From JBBQYA01 sp038209155 (GTDB lineage: Bacteria; Bacteroidota; Bacteroidia; Sphingobacteriales; Sphingobacteriaceae), in the NCBI GenBank assembly GCA_038209155.1, contig JBBQYA010000074.1, forward strand, positions 1 through 14,165: 14,165 nt of DNA. Direction: 5' to 3'. Every line of letters begins with the position of its first letter. Position 1 is the stretch's first letter. Shown in pieces: positions 1 through 7,577 of this stretch. The notes below the pieces were generated by a model. The model did not search any database. It was not told where the DNA came from and saw nothing but the letters and a program-made list of their open reading frames with translations. The position numbers and the translations under genes are program-made.

Positions 1-1
1 C

Positions 2-778
2 AATTTTATTTCTCCTGCCGATGCTTTAATTGCTGCTTCTCCTACCACGTACGATTATGTTTTAGCCAATCCACCTTTCGGAAAAAAGAGTTCGCAAACT
101 TTTACCAATGACGAAGGCGAACAGGAAAAAGACGATTTGACCTACAACCGGCAGGACTTTTGGGCAACCACAAGCAACAAACAGTTGAACTTTGTGCAGC
201 ACATTCGGTCCATGCTCAAAACTACCGGACTGGCAGCCGTTGTCTTGCCCGACAATGTTTTGTTTGAAGGAGGTGCTGGTGAAACGGTTCGCAAAAAATT
301 ATTGGAAACAACAGACCTGCATACTATTCTTCGCTTACCGACAGGAATATTTTATGCACAAGGAGTAAAAGCAAATGTTATTTTCTTCGACAACAAACCT
401 GCAAGTAAAAATCCTTGGACAAAAGAAATTTGGGTTTATGATTATCGAACTAACATTCATCACACCTTAAAGAAAAACCCTTTAAACATTGAAGTTTTAA
501 AAGACTTCATTGCTTGTTACAAACCCGACAACAGAAACAAACGAAAGGAAACTTATAACGCAGAAACCAATCCCGAAGGACGTTGGAGAAAGTTTACTTA
601 TGATGAAATCATTGCAAGAGACAAAACCAGTTTAGACATCTCTTGGCTCAAAGATAAATCATTGGCAGACCTCGACAATTTACCCGACCCTGATGTATTG
701 GCGGAGGACATTATTGAAAACTTAGAAGCAGGACTAGCAAGTTTTAGAGAAATTATGTTGACATTAAATACAAAATAG
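2..778 (+). CDS. hsdM: Type I restriction-modification DNA methyltransferase subunit M, C-terminal part (5' end outside window)
   Basis: Modification subunit of a type I restriction system. With a specificity subunit it transfers a methyl group from S-adenosylmethionine to the N6 of adenine. The frame is open from the window edge and has no start codon inside, so the N-terminal helical domain and most of the SAM-binding motifs are missing. What is visible: the catalytic NPPF motif (positions 68-79), then a block resembling the HsdM core (LNFVQHIRSMLK, GLAAVVLPDNVLFEGG, LRLPTGIFYAQGVKANVIFF), and an acidic C-terminal tail. Stop is TAG at 776-778. The first few hundred bases are richer in G+C than the rest of the window (about 49% over 121-240, counted by eye, against about 25% in sampled lines elsewhere), which fits an acquired defence island. 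No hsdS follows; a terminator and a convergent gene come next, so hsdS and hsdR must lie upstream or elsewhere. The family call is firm; whether the system works cannot be judged. Confidence 0.93.
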   Translation, partial: NFISPADALIAASPTTYDYVLANPPFGKKSSQTFTNDEGEQEKDDLTYNRQDFWATTSNKQLNFVQHIRSMLKTTGLAAVVLPDNVLFEGGAGETVRKKLLETTDLHTILRLPTGIFYAQGVKANVIFFDNKPASKNPWTKEIWVYDYRTNIHHTLKKNPLNIEVLKDFIACYKPDNRNKRKETYNAETNPEGRWRKFTYDEIIARDKTSLDISWLKDKSLADLDNLPDPDVLAEDIIENLEAGLASFREIMLTLNTK

Positions 779-822
779 CGGACTTCTATTAATATTTTAA
801 AAAAAAGAAAAAATTAACCAAT

Positions 823-860
823 AAAAAAACCTCCAGTTTAAAAGCTGGAGGTTTTTTTTT
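823..860. terminator. Intrinsic terminator, probably bidirectional, between convergent genes
   Basis: A GC-rich 7-bp stem (CCTCCAG at 830-836, CTGGAGG at 845-851) closes an 8-base loop. An A-run at 823-829 precedes it and nine T at 852-860 follow it, so the A and T runs extend the stem and give a U-tract in both directions. It lies 45 bases after the hsdM stop and 34 bases past the end of the minus-strand gene that finishes at 895, so it can end both transcripts. This is the clearest terminator in the window. Confidence 0.9.
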
Positions 861-894
861 GAATTTTTATTGGAATTTACATGCAAAAACAAAT

Positions 895-1788
895 CTAAAA
901 ACCAAACCTCACACCGAAACCACTTTGTAAACTTGCGCTTCCTATTGTTCTTAATTCTGGAATGGAAGTGAAATTAATTCCTGGTCTCAATTCATAAAAC
1001 AAATGTGCTCTTTTCCAAAATTCATTCTTTTTAGCTATTCTAAAATCTATACCAATAGGCACATAGGCCATTATTCCAAAGTTGATTTTATTCCTAAAGG
1101 TTTCACGCTCAGAATTTTGAAAATTATTGTTATTTAAACTAGGAATACCAATTCTTTGATCGTTCGTCTCAATTCCTTTACTTTCATAATAGCTAATATT
1201 TGAATTTGAATTGAGAGATAGTCCTGCTGATATTCCAAATCCAGTGTATACACTCCACCGACTTTTCTGATTTGTACTAAAAATTAAAGAAGCATCCAAT
1301 CTAATTTGTTCAAAATTATAATCCATGTAATAGCTTTTGGAATTGACAGAATCAATTAATATAGTTGATCCAGTTTGTGAGGAGGTTAAAGTATCATAAG
1401 GTTTTCTGTCTGTCGTATTGTAATAATTATTTAGAGAATTTCCATTTACATAACTCAATCCTACTCTTAGTTTAGGATTTGATTTATACTCACTTTTTTC
1501 TTTATTCAAAATATCAATTTCCAAAAGCAGTGATAAAACACTACTTCCAGTTATATAATTACCACTAGAATTTTTAAAACCTGAAAAGTTGTTCTTTAAT
1601 AAATTTGAATTCGGATTTAACTTTTGAAAATCTGCTAAAGAACCATTTTAATTTTTAAGATATAACATTCCCTTTTGGACTTGTATGGATGAAATCTTTA
1701 GCTTTTTGAACTTCTCAGGATTAAATGAGTAAGTAGAAGAATAAACAAATAGACAAAGAATTAGAGGCAAGAATTTTAAATTTTTCAT
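895..1788 (-). pseudogene. Exported beta-barrel-like protein interrupted by an in-frame TAA
   Basis: Reading from ATG at 1788-1786, the frame encodes a lipoprotein-less signal peptide (MKNLKFLPLILCLFVYSSTYS) and about 25 more residues, meets TAA at 1650-1648 (codon 47), and then continues in the same frame with no other stop for about 250 codons to the terminal stop at 895. The downstream part alone could only start at a weak codon such as TTG at 1524, would have no export signal, and would lose sequence that reads as normal protein (for example GSLADFQKLNPNSNLL just after the stop). The distal part has alternating polar and hydrophobic strands rich in Tyr, Asn and Ser and ends in GVRFGF with a terminal Phe, as outer-membrane barrels do. 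I do not recognise the family. The gene lies 56 bases downstream of the DUF4153 gene on the same strand and may share its transcript. Alternatives are a sequencing error or stop readthrough; TAA is used as an ordinary stop by neighbouring genes, so a recoded genetic code is not supported. Confidence 0.75.
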
Positions 1789-1844
1789 GGTTTTTTGGTT
1801 TAGAATATTTTGAAACGCAAACAAATTGATTTAATTGTTTAGGT

Positions 1845-3698
1845 TTACTTCTTATCTGCAACAATCAAAAATCCCTCGTATCTATAGATCTTTGGTTTTG
1901 AATTTTTATTCGTTGGTAACTGAGTTTCTAAATTATTTAACCTCAAAATAAATGTATAATCTTTAATTTCTAATGTGTACTCCATTAAACTATCTGGAAC
2001 ATCGAAACTATTTAAATCATTATTCTCAGAGTTTAATTTCAGATTTTTTAATTCTTTAATAATTTTCTGATTCATTGTATTCAAATCAATAAATGCAGAA
2101 TCATTGTCTAATGAAATTATTATTCTATTATTCGTATCCGCATTTATCACAATTTTTTTATTATCTAATTGAAAAGTATAATTACCATTGTTTTGGAAAT
2201 CAATATTATTGTTTAATTGAATAATCCTTTTCGTATTTTCTGAATTGATCAGGGTTGGATTGATACGTAAAAAATTAGCATAGTTTTCTCTTTTGCTCTC
2301 CAAATTTATCATCCTAGAGTCGTAACCCATTAAAATTAGTATCGTATCATTTAGTGCGTTTTGTATTTCATAACGTGTACTATATTCATTATTTGATTTA
2401 TCTATTATTTCTGTTTTAATTTCTGCTTCAACTATTTTTAAATCTGTTTTCACAAATTCTTGTACAGAACTTACACCATGATTTCTAATTAAATAATTGC
2501 TTATATCTATTACTCTTTCCTTTTGCTTTTGCGATGTAGAATCTGATAAAGCAAATGATAATTGCCTTTGTTGAGAAAGTTTAGAAGAAATAAAAGCATT
2601 AATCGGAGTTATATTTGCAATCAATAAAACTAAAAAAAGAGAGCTTGGAATTAATCGGATGTCTGCATTTTTTTTAATAATAAAATAAAAAGTAATAAAA
2701 CTTAACCATGTTGCAATGGCAATAAGCAAATATCGTTCTTCTGTGATTCCATATTCAGAAACTCGTTTGTAAACTGCTAAAACAAACAAAAATAAAATCG
2801 GAATCATTAAAAAATAAAAGAATCGCTTAAAATAATTCATCCATTTATTTTCTTTGTTTTCCATAATCGGATGAATTAATAAAAGGGATAAAATTCCAAA
2901 AATGGCATATCCTAAAATCAATAATGAAACATAGCCATCTGGCAGTTTCCAAGTTAAAATTATTTTTAATTCATAGGCTAATAATATAGCTAAATAAATA
3001 GTAGTTAGTGGTAATAATACATATTGAGTAAAAAGTTTTAGAGCATTTGGATACTCTGTAAACTCTTCATTTATTTTATTTTTTATAAATGGAATTCCTG
3101 ATAGAAAGAAAAAGGTGTTAAAAGGAATTAAAATGATAAGTCCCAAATAACCATAGGTTTTACTATTGAAATTAACAGAGAAAAGAGCATCTACAGAGGC
3201 AATAGCAGCAGCTAGACCAGCAAATAAAACTAAACTGTAGAGCACAGAAAGGAATATTCTTAAAAAAATACTTTTATTAAATTCCCAAAATTGAAATTCT
3301 GTTCCTTTGTAAATAAATCCTGAAATAGAAACAAATAAATGAGCAGCACCCGAGGAAAGGATAAAAAATAAATAAGCATTGGAATAAGTATCTGGCAAGA
3401 AAAACAAAAAGAAAATAACACTAATTAATAAAGTAATTACATAGAGAATTATTTTTTTACTAAATACAATTTTTCTACTTTCTGAAAATAATTCAATAGC
3501 AATAGAAAGTACCATACCAATTTGTCCACTTGCAAATAATCGGACAAAAAGCTCTGTATTTTCCTGCATTGCAAAATCAGATTCGATGAGCATTAATCCT
3601 ATTATGGTGGAAAAAATTACAAAAAGAATAGTCAGTGGAAATCTTTTTGAAACATTAGAAGCATCTAAAAGCAAACTTTCGATTGAAGGAAATTTCAT
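1845..3698 (-). CDS. DUF4153-type polytopic inner-membrane protein
   Basis: A 617-residue integral membrane protein starting at ATG 3698. Roughly the first 375 residues are a series of about ten to twelve hydrophobic helices with short charged loops. The first helix lies near residues 20-38, after an N-terminus (residues 1-20, including KRFPLT) like that of DUF4153 proteins. Further family-like landmarks are GITEERYLLIAIATWL (near residues 315-330) and a DIRLIPSSLFLVLL stretch before the last helix. Residues of about 375-617 form a hydrophilic Asn/Lys/Ile-rich tail with beta-strand character, probably on the periplasmic side. Function of the family is unknown; no catalytic motif is visible. 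It diverges from the zinc peptidase gene across a 108-base spacer, and the interrupted barrel gene follows it. The family assignment rests on overall pattern and a few motifs, so it is likely rather than certain. Confidence 0.75.
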   Translation of the reverse strand: MKFPSIESLLLDASNVSKRFPLTILFVIFSTIIGLMLIESDFAMQENTELFVRLFASGQIGMVLSIAIELFSESRKIVFSKKIILYVITLLISVIFFLFFLPDTYSNAYLFFILSSGAAHLFVSISGFIYKGTEFQFWEFNKSIFLRIFLSVLYSLVLFAGLAAAIASVDALFSVNFNSKTYGYLGLIILIPFNTFFFLSGIPFIKNKINEEFTEYPNALKLFTQYVLLPLTTIYLAILLAYELKIILTWKLPDGYVSLLILGYAIFGILSLLLIHPIMENKENKWMNYFKRFFYFLMIPILFLFVLAVYKRVSEYGITEERYLLIAIATWLSFITFYFIIKKNADIRLIPSSLFLVLLIANITPINAFISSKLSQQRQLSFALSDSTSQKQKERVIDISNYLIRNHGVSSVQEFVKTDLKIVEAEIKTEIIDKSNNEYSTRYEIQNALNDTILILMGYDSRMINLESKRENYANFLRINPTLINSENTKRIIQLNNNIDFQNNGNYTFQLDNKKIVINADTNNRIIISLDNDSAFIDLNTMNQKIIKELKNLKLNSENNDLNSFDVPDSLMEYTLEIKDYTFILRLNNLETQLPTNKNSKPKIYRYEGFLIVADKK

Positions 3699-3741
3699 TA
3701 AGATTTAAATTTTAAAAATATAATTTTAAAAATAATTTCGG

Positions 3742-3771
3742 TTGTATTGGCATGAAATTTAATTAATTTCA
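3742..3771 (+). promoter_or_regulatory. Candidate Bacteroidota-type promoter for the zinc peptidase gene
   Basis: TTG at 3742-3744 is followed 19 bases later by TAATTTCA (3764-3771), which partly matches the Bacteroidota consensus TTG-N19-TAnnTTTG (the last two bases differ). It would put the transcript start around 3778, giving a short leader before ATG 3807. The match is partial and overlaps the inverted repeat, so this is weak support only. Confidence 0.25.
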
Positions 3772-3791
3772 ATTCTAATTTCACAATACAA
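3742..3791. repeat. Nested inverted repeat in the divergent spacer
   Basis: Outer arms are perfect 8-mers (TTGTATTG at 3742-3749, CAATACAA at 3784-3791). Inside them sits a second perfect 7-bp inverted repeat (TGAAATT at 3753-3759, AATTTCA at 3765-3771, 5-base loop), and AATTTCA recurs at 3777-3783. The block fills the middle of the spacer between two diverging genes and ends 15 bases before the ATG of the peptidase gene. This is where an operator would sit, but the DNA is AT-rich and short palindromes arise by chance, so the role is inference. Confidence 0.5.
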
Positions 3792-3806
3792 TTTAAACTT
3801 AAGGAT

Positions 3807-4664
3807 ATGAGATGGCTTGGAAGACGCGGAAGCGGCAATGTTGAAGATCAACGAGGCGGAGGAGGCGGAAAAGGATTAGCTCTTGGAGGAATTGGAACTA
3901 TAATCGTGGTCATAATTGGGTTGCTAATGGGGAAAAATCCATTGGAATTATTGAATACGGTTCAAAATTCTGGTGGAGGTTCTGCCCAACAAGAACAAAC
4001 TTACCAAGCTTCTGATGAAGAAAACCAAGCAGCAGAATTTGTAAAAGTAGTTTTGGCAGATACCGAAGATGTTTGGAATAAGCTTTTCACAGAAATGGGA
4101 CAACAATATGTAGAACCCAAACTAGTTCTATTTACCGATCAGGTGCAATCTGCATGTGGTTCTGCATCAGCTGCTTCTGGCCCATTTTATTGCCCCGGTG
4201 ATGATAAAGTGTACATTGATTTATCTTTTTATAATGATTTGAAAACCAGATTTAATGCGCCTGGCGATTTTGCAATGGCATACGTTATAGCGCATGAAGT
4301 GGGACATCATATTCAAGATTTGCAAGGAACTACAGATAAAATGGATAAAATGCGAGGGCGTATTTCTGAAGAAGAATACAATAAATTATCAGTGAAACTA
4401 GAGCTTCAGGCAGATTTCTTAGCCGGAGTTTGGGCGCATCATGCTCAGAAAACAAAACAAATTTTAGAATCTGGAGATATAGAAGAAGCATTAAATGCAG
4501 CTAATGCAATTGGTGATGATCGATTACAAAAAGAATCTCAAGGTTATATTGTTCCAGATGCGTTCACTCATGGAACTTCTGCGCAAAGAATGTTTTGGTT
4601 TAAAAAAGGTTTTGAAACGGGTGATATCCGCCAAGGAGATACTTTTTCTGATTCAAGTTTGTAG
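3807..4664 (+). CDS. Membrane-anchored neutral zinc metallopeptidase (YpfJ-like, zinc_peptidase family)
   Basis: A 285-residue protein matching the YpfJ-type putative neutral zinc metallopeptidases in architecture and length. A short basic N-terminus (MRWLGRRGSGN) and a Gly-rich stretch come first, then one membrane helix at about residues 24-42, then a linker and the peptidase domain. The zinc site is H163-E-V-G-H167 with a likely third ligand E199 in ELQADFLAGVWAHHA. The conserved CGSASAASGPFYCPGDDKVYIDL region lies just upstream (near residues 111-135). The Cys often found after QAD is Phe here. The active domain is expected outside the cytoplasm, held by the single helix. The natural substrate is not known for this family. 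Start ATG 3807 is preceded by AAGGA, which is too close to act as a normal ribosome site. The gene is monocistronic by layout: it diverges from the DUF4153 gene and converges with the AlkB-like gene, with only 19 bases between the stops. Confidence 0.93.
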   Translation: MRWLGRRGSGNVEDQRGGGGGKGLALGGIGTIIVVIIGLLMGKNPLELLNTVQNSGGGSAQQEQTYQASDEENQAAEFVKVVLADTEDVWNKLFTEMGQQYVEPKLVLFTDQVQSACGSASAASGPFYCPGDDKVYIDLSFYNDLKTRFNAPGDFAMAYVIAHEVGHHIQDLQGTTDKMDKMRGRISEEEYNKLSVKLELQADFLAGVWAHHAQKTKQILESGDIEEALNAANAIGDDRLQKESQGYIVPDAFTHGTSAQRMFWFKKGFETGDIRQGDTFSDSSL

Positions 4665-4683
4665 GGTAACCATTATTTAACAG

Positions 4684-5289
4684 TTAAATCATATTTCTAA
4701 ATGTTAAATTAATTCGTTCGCTATTTACTTTTTTACTTTTAGGAAGACTATGCAACCAGTTTTTTTGAGTAGTTCCAGCCATAATTAATAAACTTCCAGA
4801 AGTTAAATGAATTGAAATTAATTGTTTTGTGATTTTATGTTTGAATAAAAATTTCCTGTCTGCTCCCAAACTCAACGAGGCAATTGCGGAATTTTCTAAA
4901 ATAGTTTTTTCATTATCACTATGCCAGCCCATTGATTCTTCGCCATTATGATATAAATTTAACAAACAAGAATTATAAACTGCCGGAAACTTATTTTCTA
5001 TTTTGTTCTTCAAATTCGAAAGTTCAGAATTAAATAAAAATGCCTTTCTGCTAATTCCAGAATAAGTATACTCTATTTCTTTCTCACCATACCAAGCCAT
5101 TTTTCTTTTGGTAATTAGGTGTTTTCCAAAGATTTTAACCTCATCAAATTTCCATTCTATAGTATCTTTTAATTGATTAAAATAAAATTTATCCTCTTCC
5201 CTATTCAAAAAATTTGGGAAATAAAAGACCTCTCCATCAAAAGGTAAAATTGTTGTTTGATTATTTTCTAATTGATTGAATAAATCCAA
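4684..5289 (-). CDS. AlkB-like 2-oxoglutarate/Fe(II)-dependent dioxygenase
   Basis: A 201-residue enzyme of the AlkB family, closest in look to the short bacterial and ALKBH2-type proteins that remove methyl groups from alkylated DNA bases by oxidative demethylation. All core residues are visible: iron ligands H123 and D125 in GWHSDNE, H180 in WLHSLPK, and the 2-oxoglutarate-binding arginines R192 and R198 in ERINLTFRNM. The NLYHNGEESMGWHSD segment and IASLSLGADRKFLF are family hallmarks. The start is TTG at 5289-5287: the frame is closed by TGA at 5316-5314, no ATG or GTG lies between, and the first internal Met (residue 64) would remove the N-terminal part of the domain. A purine-rich AGAGAGG-like stretch sits about 10 bases upstream of the TTG. 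It is the last gene of a minus-strand cluster, 32 bases after the DUF1569 gene. DNA repair is the likely role; RNA or protein demethylation is possible. Confidence 0.92.
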   Translation of the reverse strand: MDLFNQLENNQTTILPFDGEVFYFPNFLNREEDKFYFNQLKDTIEWKFDEVKIFGKHLITKRKMAWYGEKEIEYTYSGISRKAFLFNSELSNLKNKIENKFPAVYNSCLLNLYHNGEESMGWHSDNEKTILENSAIASLSLGADRKFLFKHKITKQLISIHLTSGSLLIMAGTTQKNWLHSLPKSKKVNSERINLTFRNMI

Positions 5290-5321
5290 GTTTTCTTTAC
5301 CTCTCTTATTTAATCAAAAAT

Positions 5322-5771
5322 TTAAACTCCAAACTGTTTTAAATGATGATCTATATGTTTGTATAATAAGCAATCCCATTCTTCAGAATTCATTTTACCA
5401 AAAAAAGGATGGGTATCAATTTTGATTGCTGAAAATCCTTTTTCACCCACATGCTGAACCAGTTTAATTAATTTTAATTGTTCAATTTCAAAACTGGAAG
5501 GTGTATCTTTTTTGAATTCAGGAATGGTTGGCAAATTTTTTCCGAAGGGTAAATCTTTGGTTAGTTTTTTTCTTAAATATCCTCCAAAAAGAAAACCTAA
5601 AATGCCTCTTTTTACTTTTAGATATCCAAATGCAACATCAAATGGAGCTTGTGAATGTGCCAGCATTTGGGATGCATCCATTTTTCCCCACAATGGTTTT
5701 GATTTTGGGTTCAGTTTTTTTATTCGTACTAATAATTCTTTATTAGTATCTGTTTCAAAAATGCTTTTCAT
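5322..5771 (-). CDS. DUF1569 (DinB/YfiT-superfamily) protein
   Basis: A 149-residue soluble protein matching the DUF1569 branch of the DinB/YfiT four-helix-bundle superfamily. It shows the N-terminal WGKMDASQMLAHSQ segment (H39) and the C-terminal THPFFGKMNSEEW, KHIDHHLKQFGV block (H139, H142, H143). These histidines lie where DinB-like proteins hold their metal triad. Characterised members of the superfamily are metal-dependent thiol transferases or cofactor-handling enzymes; no activity is established for DUF1569 itself. The start is ATG 5771. The gene lies 50 bases downstream of the ABC ATPase gene and 32 bases upstream of the AlkB-like gene, all on the minus strand. Co-transcription is likely, and a link with the AlkB-like enzyme in electrophile or alkylation stress is possible but inferred from position only. 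Confidence 0.85.
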   Translation of the reverse strand: MKSIFETDTNKELLVRIKKLNPKSKPLWGKMDASQMLAHSQAPFDVAFGYLKVKRGILGFLFGGYLRKKLTKDLPFGKNLPTIPEFKKDTPSSFEIEQLKLIKLVQHVGEKGFSAIKIDTHPFFGKMNSEEWDCLLYKHIDHHLKQFGV

Positions 5772-5821
5772 GTAAATATTTCGTAGGTTTTTGTTTTTTA
5801 TCTTTTGAATTAATGTATAAT

Positions 5822-7543
5822 TTATGCCGGAATTGCATCAATTAATTTTTTCGTATACTCACTTTTTGGTTTGCTATAAATTTCATCTGGCTCTCCTATT
5901 TCCTCTATTTTTCCTTTATTCATCACAATCATTCTATCCGAAATGAATTTCACAACACTCAAATCATGCGAGATAAAAATATAAGTTAGTTTTAATTCCT
6001 CTCGTAAATCTACCAACAAATTTAGTACTTGAGCCTGCACAGAAACATCTAAAGCTGAAACAGATTCGTCGCAAATTATAAAATCTGGTTCAAGTGCCAA
6101 AGCTCTAGCGATACAAACTCTTTGGCGCTGACCACCAGAAAACTCATGAGGATATCTGCTTGAGCTAGCACGGGGCATTCCAACTTTATCCAAAAGCCAA
6201 TTCAATTTATCAATTCTATTTTTATTATTAGAATAAAGATTATGAACTCGCATCGGCTCCAAAATAGCTTCTCCAATCGTCAATTTAGGATTTAATGAGG
6301 AATAAGGATCTTGAAAAATCAATTGAATTCGCTTTCTCATTTCTCTCATTTCTGTAGTTCCTAAATTTATTAAATTGGTGGAATCAAAAATCAAATTTCC
6401 ACTGCTTGGTTCTATTAATCGCAAAATACTCCTTCCCAAAGTAGTTTTTCCACATCCAGATTCTCCTACCAAACCCAAAGTTTCTCCCTTGAAAACTTCA
6501 AAACTTACATCGTCCACTGCTTTTACAAATTCATTTGATTTGGCAAAAATTCCTTTTTTGATCGGAAACCAAGTTTTTAGATTTTCTACTTTTAATAAAG
6601 GTTTATCACCATAGATTTTATTTTTTCTGCTTTCAACTGCAATTTCTGTTAACTGATATTTTGCATAAACCTGTTCGACAGAATTTTCTTCATTTTTAAA
6701 ATCAGCGTTAGTGAAATCGCTTAAAACTGGAAGCCGAAACAATTTTCGGCTCACACTTGGGCGGCAAGCAAGTAGTCCACGAGTATAGGCATGTTTCGGT
6801 AAATTAAATACTTCTTGCACCTCTCCAGACTCTACAATATCGCCTCTATACATTACCAAAACTCGGTCGGCAATGGTAGAAATTACTCCCAAATCATGAG
6901 ATATAAAAAGCATACTCATTTTTCTTTCAACTATTATTCTCTTTAATAAAGCAAGAATTGTAGCTTGAACTGTTACGTCCAAAGCGGTTGTTGGCTCATC
7001 GGCAATTAGTAATTTTGGATCGCAACTCAATGCCATTGCAATCATAACTCGCTGTTTTTGTCCACCCGATAATTTATGCGGATAGGAATTCAGTAATTCT
7101 GCTGGCCTAGGTAAATCTACTTCCTTAAATAATTCTAAAACTTTTGCAAATGCCTCTGTTTTAGAACTGTTTTTATGCTGAATCAATGCCTCTGCTACTT
7201 GATACCCAACCGTGAAAACGGGATTAAGAGAAGTCATCGGTTCTTGAAATATCATGGCGATTTCATTTCCTCTTATTTTCTGAATTTCTTTTTCGGATAA
7301 AGAATTTAATGAAGTATTAACTTGGTAGTGATTGTAATTAATATCTCCAGAAACTTGAGCAGAAGATGCTAAAAGCCTCATAATAGCTAAAGAAGTCACT
7401 GATTTCCCAGATCCAGATTCTCCTACCAAACCCAAAACTTCGCCTTCGTTTATAGAAAATGAAATAGATTTTACAACTTCTGTTAATTGATTTTCATTTT
7501 TGAATTTTATGGATAAATCATTTACAACAAGCAATGGATTCAT
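5822..7543 (-). CDS. Fused two-domain ABC transporter ATPase, oligopeptide/dipeptide type (DppD-DppF/YejF-like)
   Basis: A 573-residue cytoplasmic ATPase with two complete nucleotide-binding domains, as in YejF and in fused DppD/DppF proteins. Domain 1: Walker A GESGSGKS (41-48), Q-loop Q100, signature LSGGQ (158-162), Walker B LLIADEP (178-184), then a C-terminal extension of the oligopeptide-transporter type (around 235-265, with KHAYTRGLLACRPS). Domain 2: Walker A GESGCGKT (about 360-367), signature FSGGQRQR (about 468), Walker B FIICDES (about 492), and a second short tail ending YTKKLIDAIPA. Both halves look catalytically intact apart from Ser instead of Pro after the second Walker B Glu, which is common in this family. 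It should power import of peptides or similar solutes, but no permease or binding-protein gene is present in the window, so partners must be elsewhere. ATG 7543 starts 34 bases after the upstream small membrane protein gene. Confidence 0.95.
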   Translation of the reverse strand: MNPLLVVNDLSIKFKNENQLTEVVKSISFSINEGEVLGLVGESGSGKSVTSLAIMRLLASSAQVSGDINYNHYQVNTSLNSLSEKEIQKIRGNEIAMIFQEPMTSLNPVFTVGYQVAEALIQHKNSSKTEAFAKVLELFKEVDLPRPAELLNSYPHKLSGGQKQRVMIAMALSCDPKLLIADEPTTALDVTVQATILALLKRIIVERKMSMLFISHDLGVISTIADRVLVMYRGDIVESGEVQEVFNLPKHAYTRGLLACRPSVSRKLFRLPVLSDFTNADFKNEENSVEQVYAKYQLTEIAVESRKNKIYGDKPLLKVENLKTWFPIKKGIFAKSNEFVKAVDDVSFEVFKGETLGLVGESGCGKTTLGRSILRLIEPSSGNLIFDSTNLINLGTTEMREMRKRIQLIFQDPYSSLNPKLTIGEAILEPMRVHNLYSNNKNRIDKLNWLLDKVGMPRASSSRYPHEFSGGQRQRVCIARALALEPDFIICDESVSALDVSVQAQVLNLLVDLREELKLTYIFISHDLSVVKFISDRMIVMNKGKIEEIGEPDEIYSKPKSEYTKKLIDAIPA

Positions 7544-7577
7544 AATTCTGAATAAAATTTGGTAAGATTTTTAAAAA

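Noticed and set aside
1648..1650. TAA read as a sense codon through an altered genetic code
   Set aside because: Neighbouring intact genes (DUF4153, AlkB-like, smc) end with TAA at the expected length, so TAA is a normal stop here.
4495..4680. Short second plus-strand frame overlapping the end of the zinc peptidase gene
   Set aside because: It is an out-of-frame shadow of the peptidase coding sequence; the peptidase reading frame runs through to 4664 with conserved sequence.
4675..4689. Perfect inverted repeat ATTTAAC-A-GTTAAAT between convergent stops
   Set aside because: The stem is almost all A/T with a one-base loop and no T-run, so it is too weak for a terminator and easily formed by chance in this AT-rich DNA.
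5512..5775. Plus-strand open frames across the DUF1569 gene
   Set aside because: The minus-strand frame encodes a recognisable DUF1569 protein with conserved histidines; the plus-strand frames do not resemble any family.
5822..7543. Two ABC ATPase genes fused by a sequencing error
   Set aside because: The junction is a continuous linker, and fused two-domain ATPases of this class (YejF type) are well known, so the single gene is the simpler reading.
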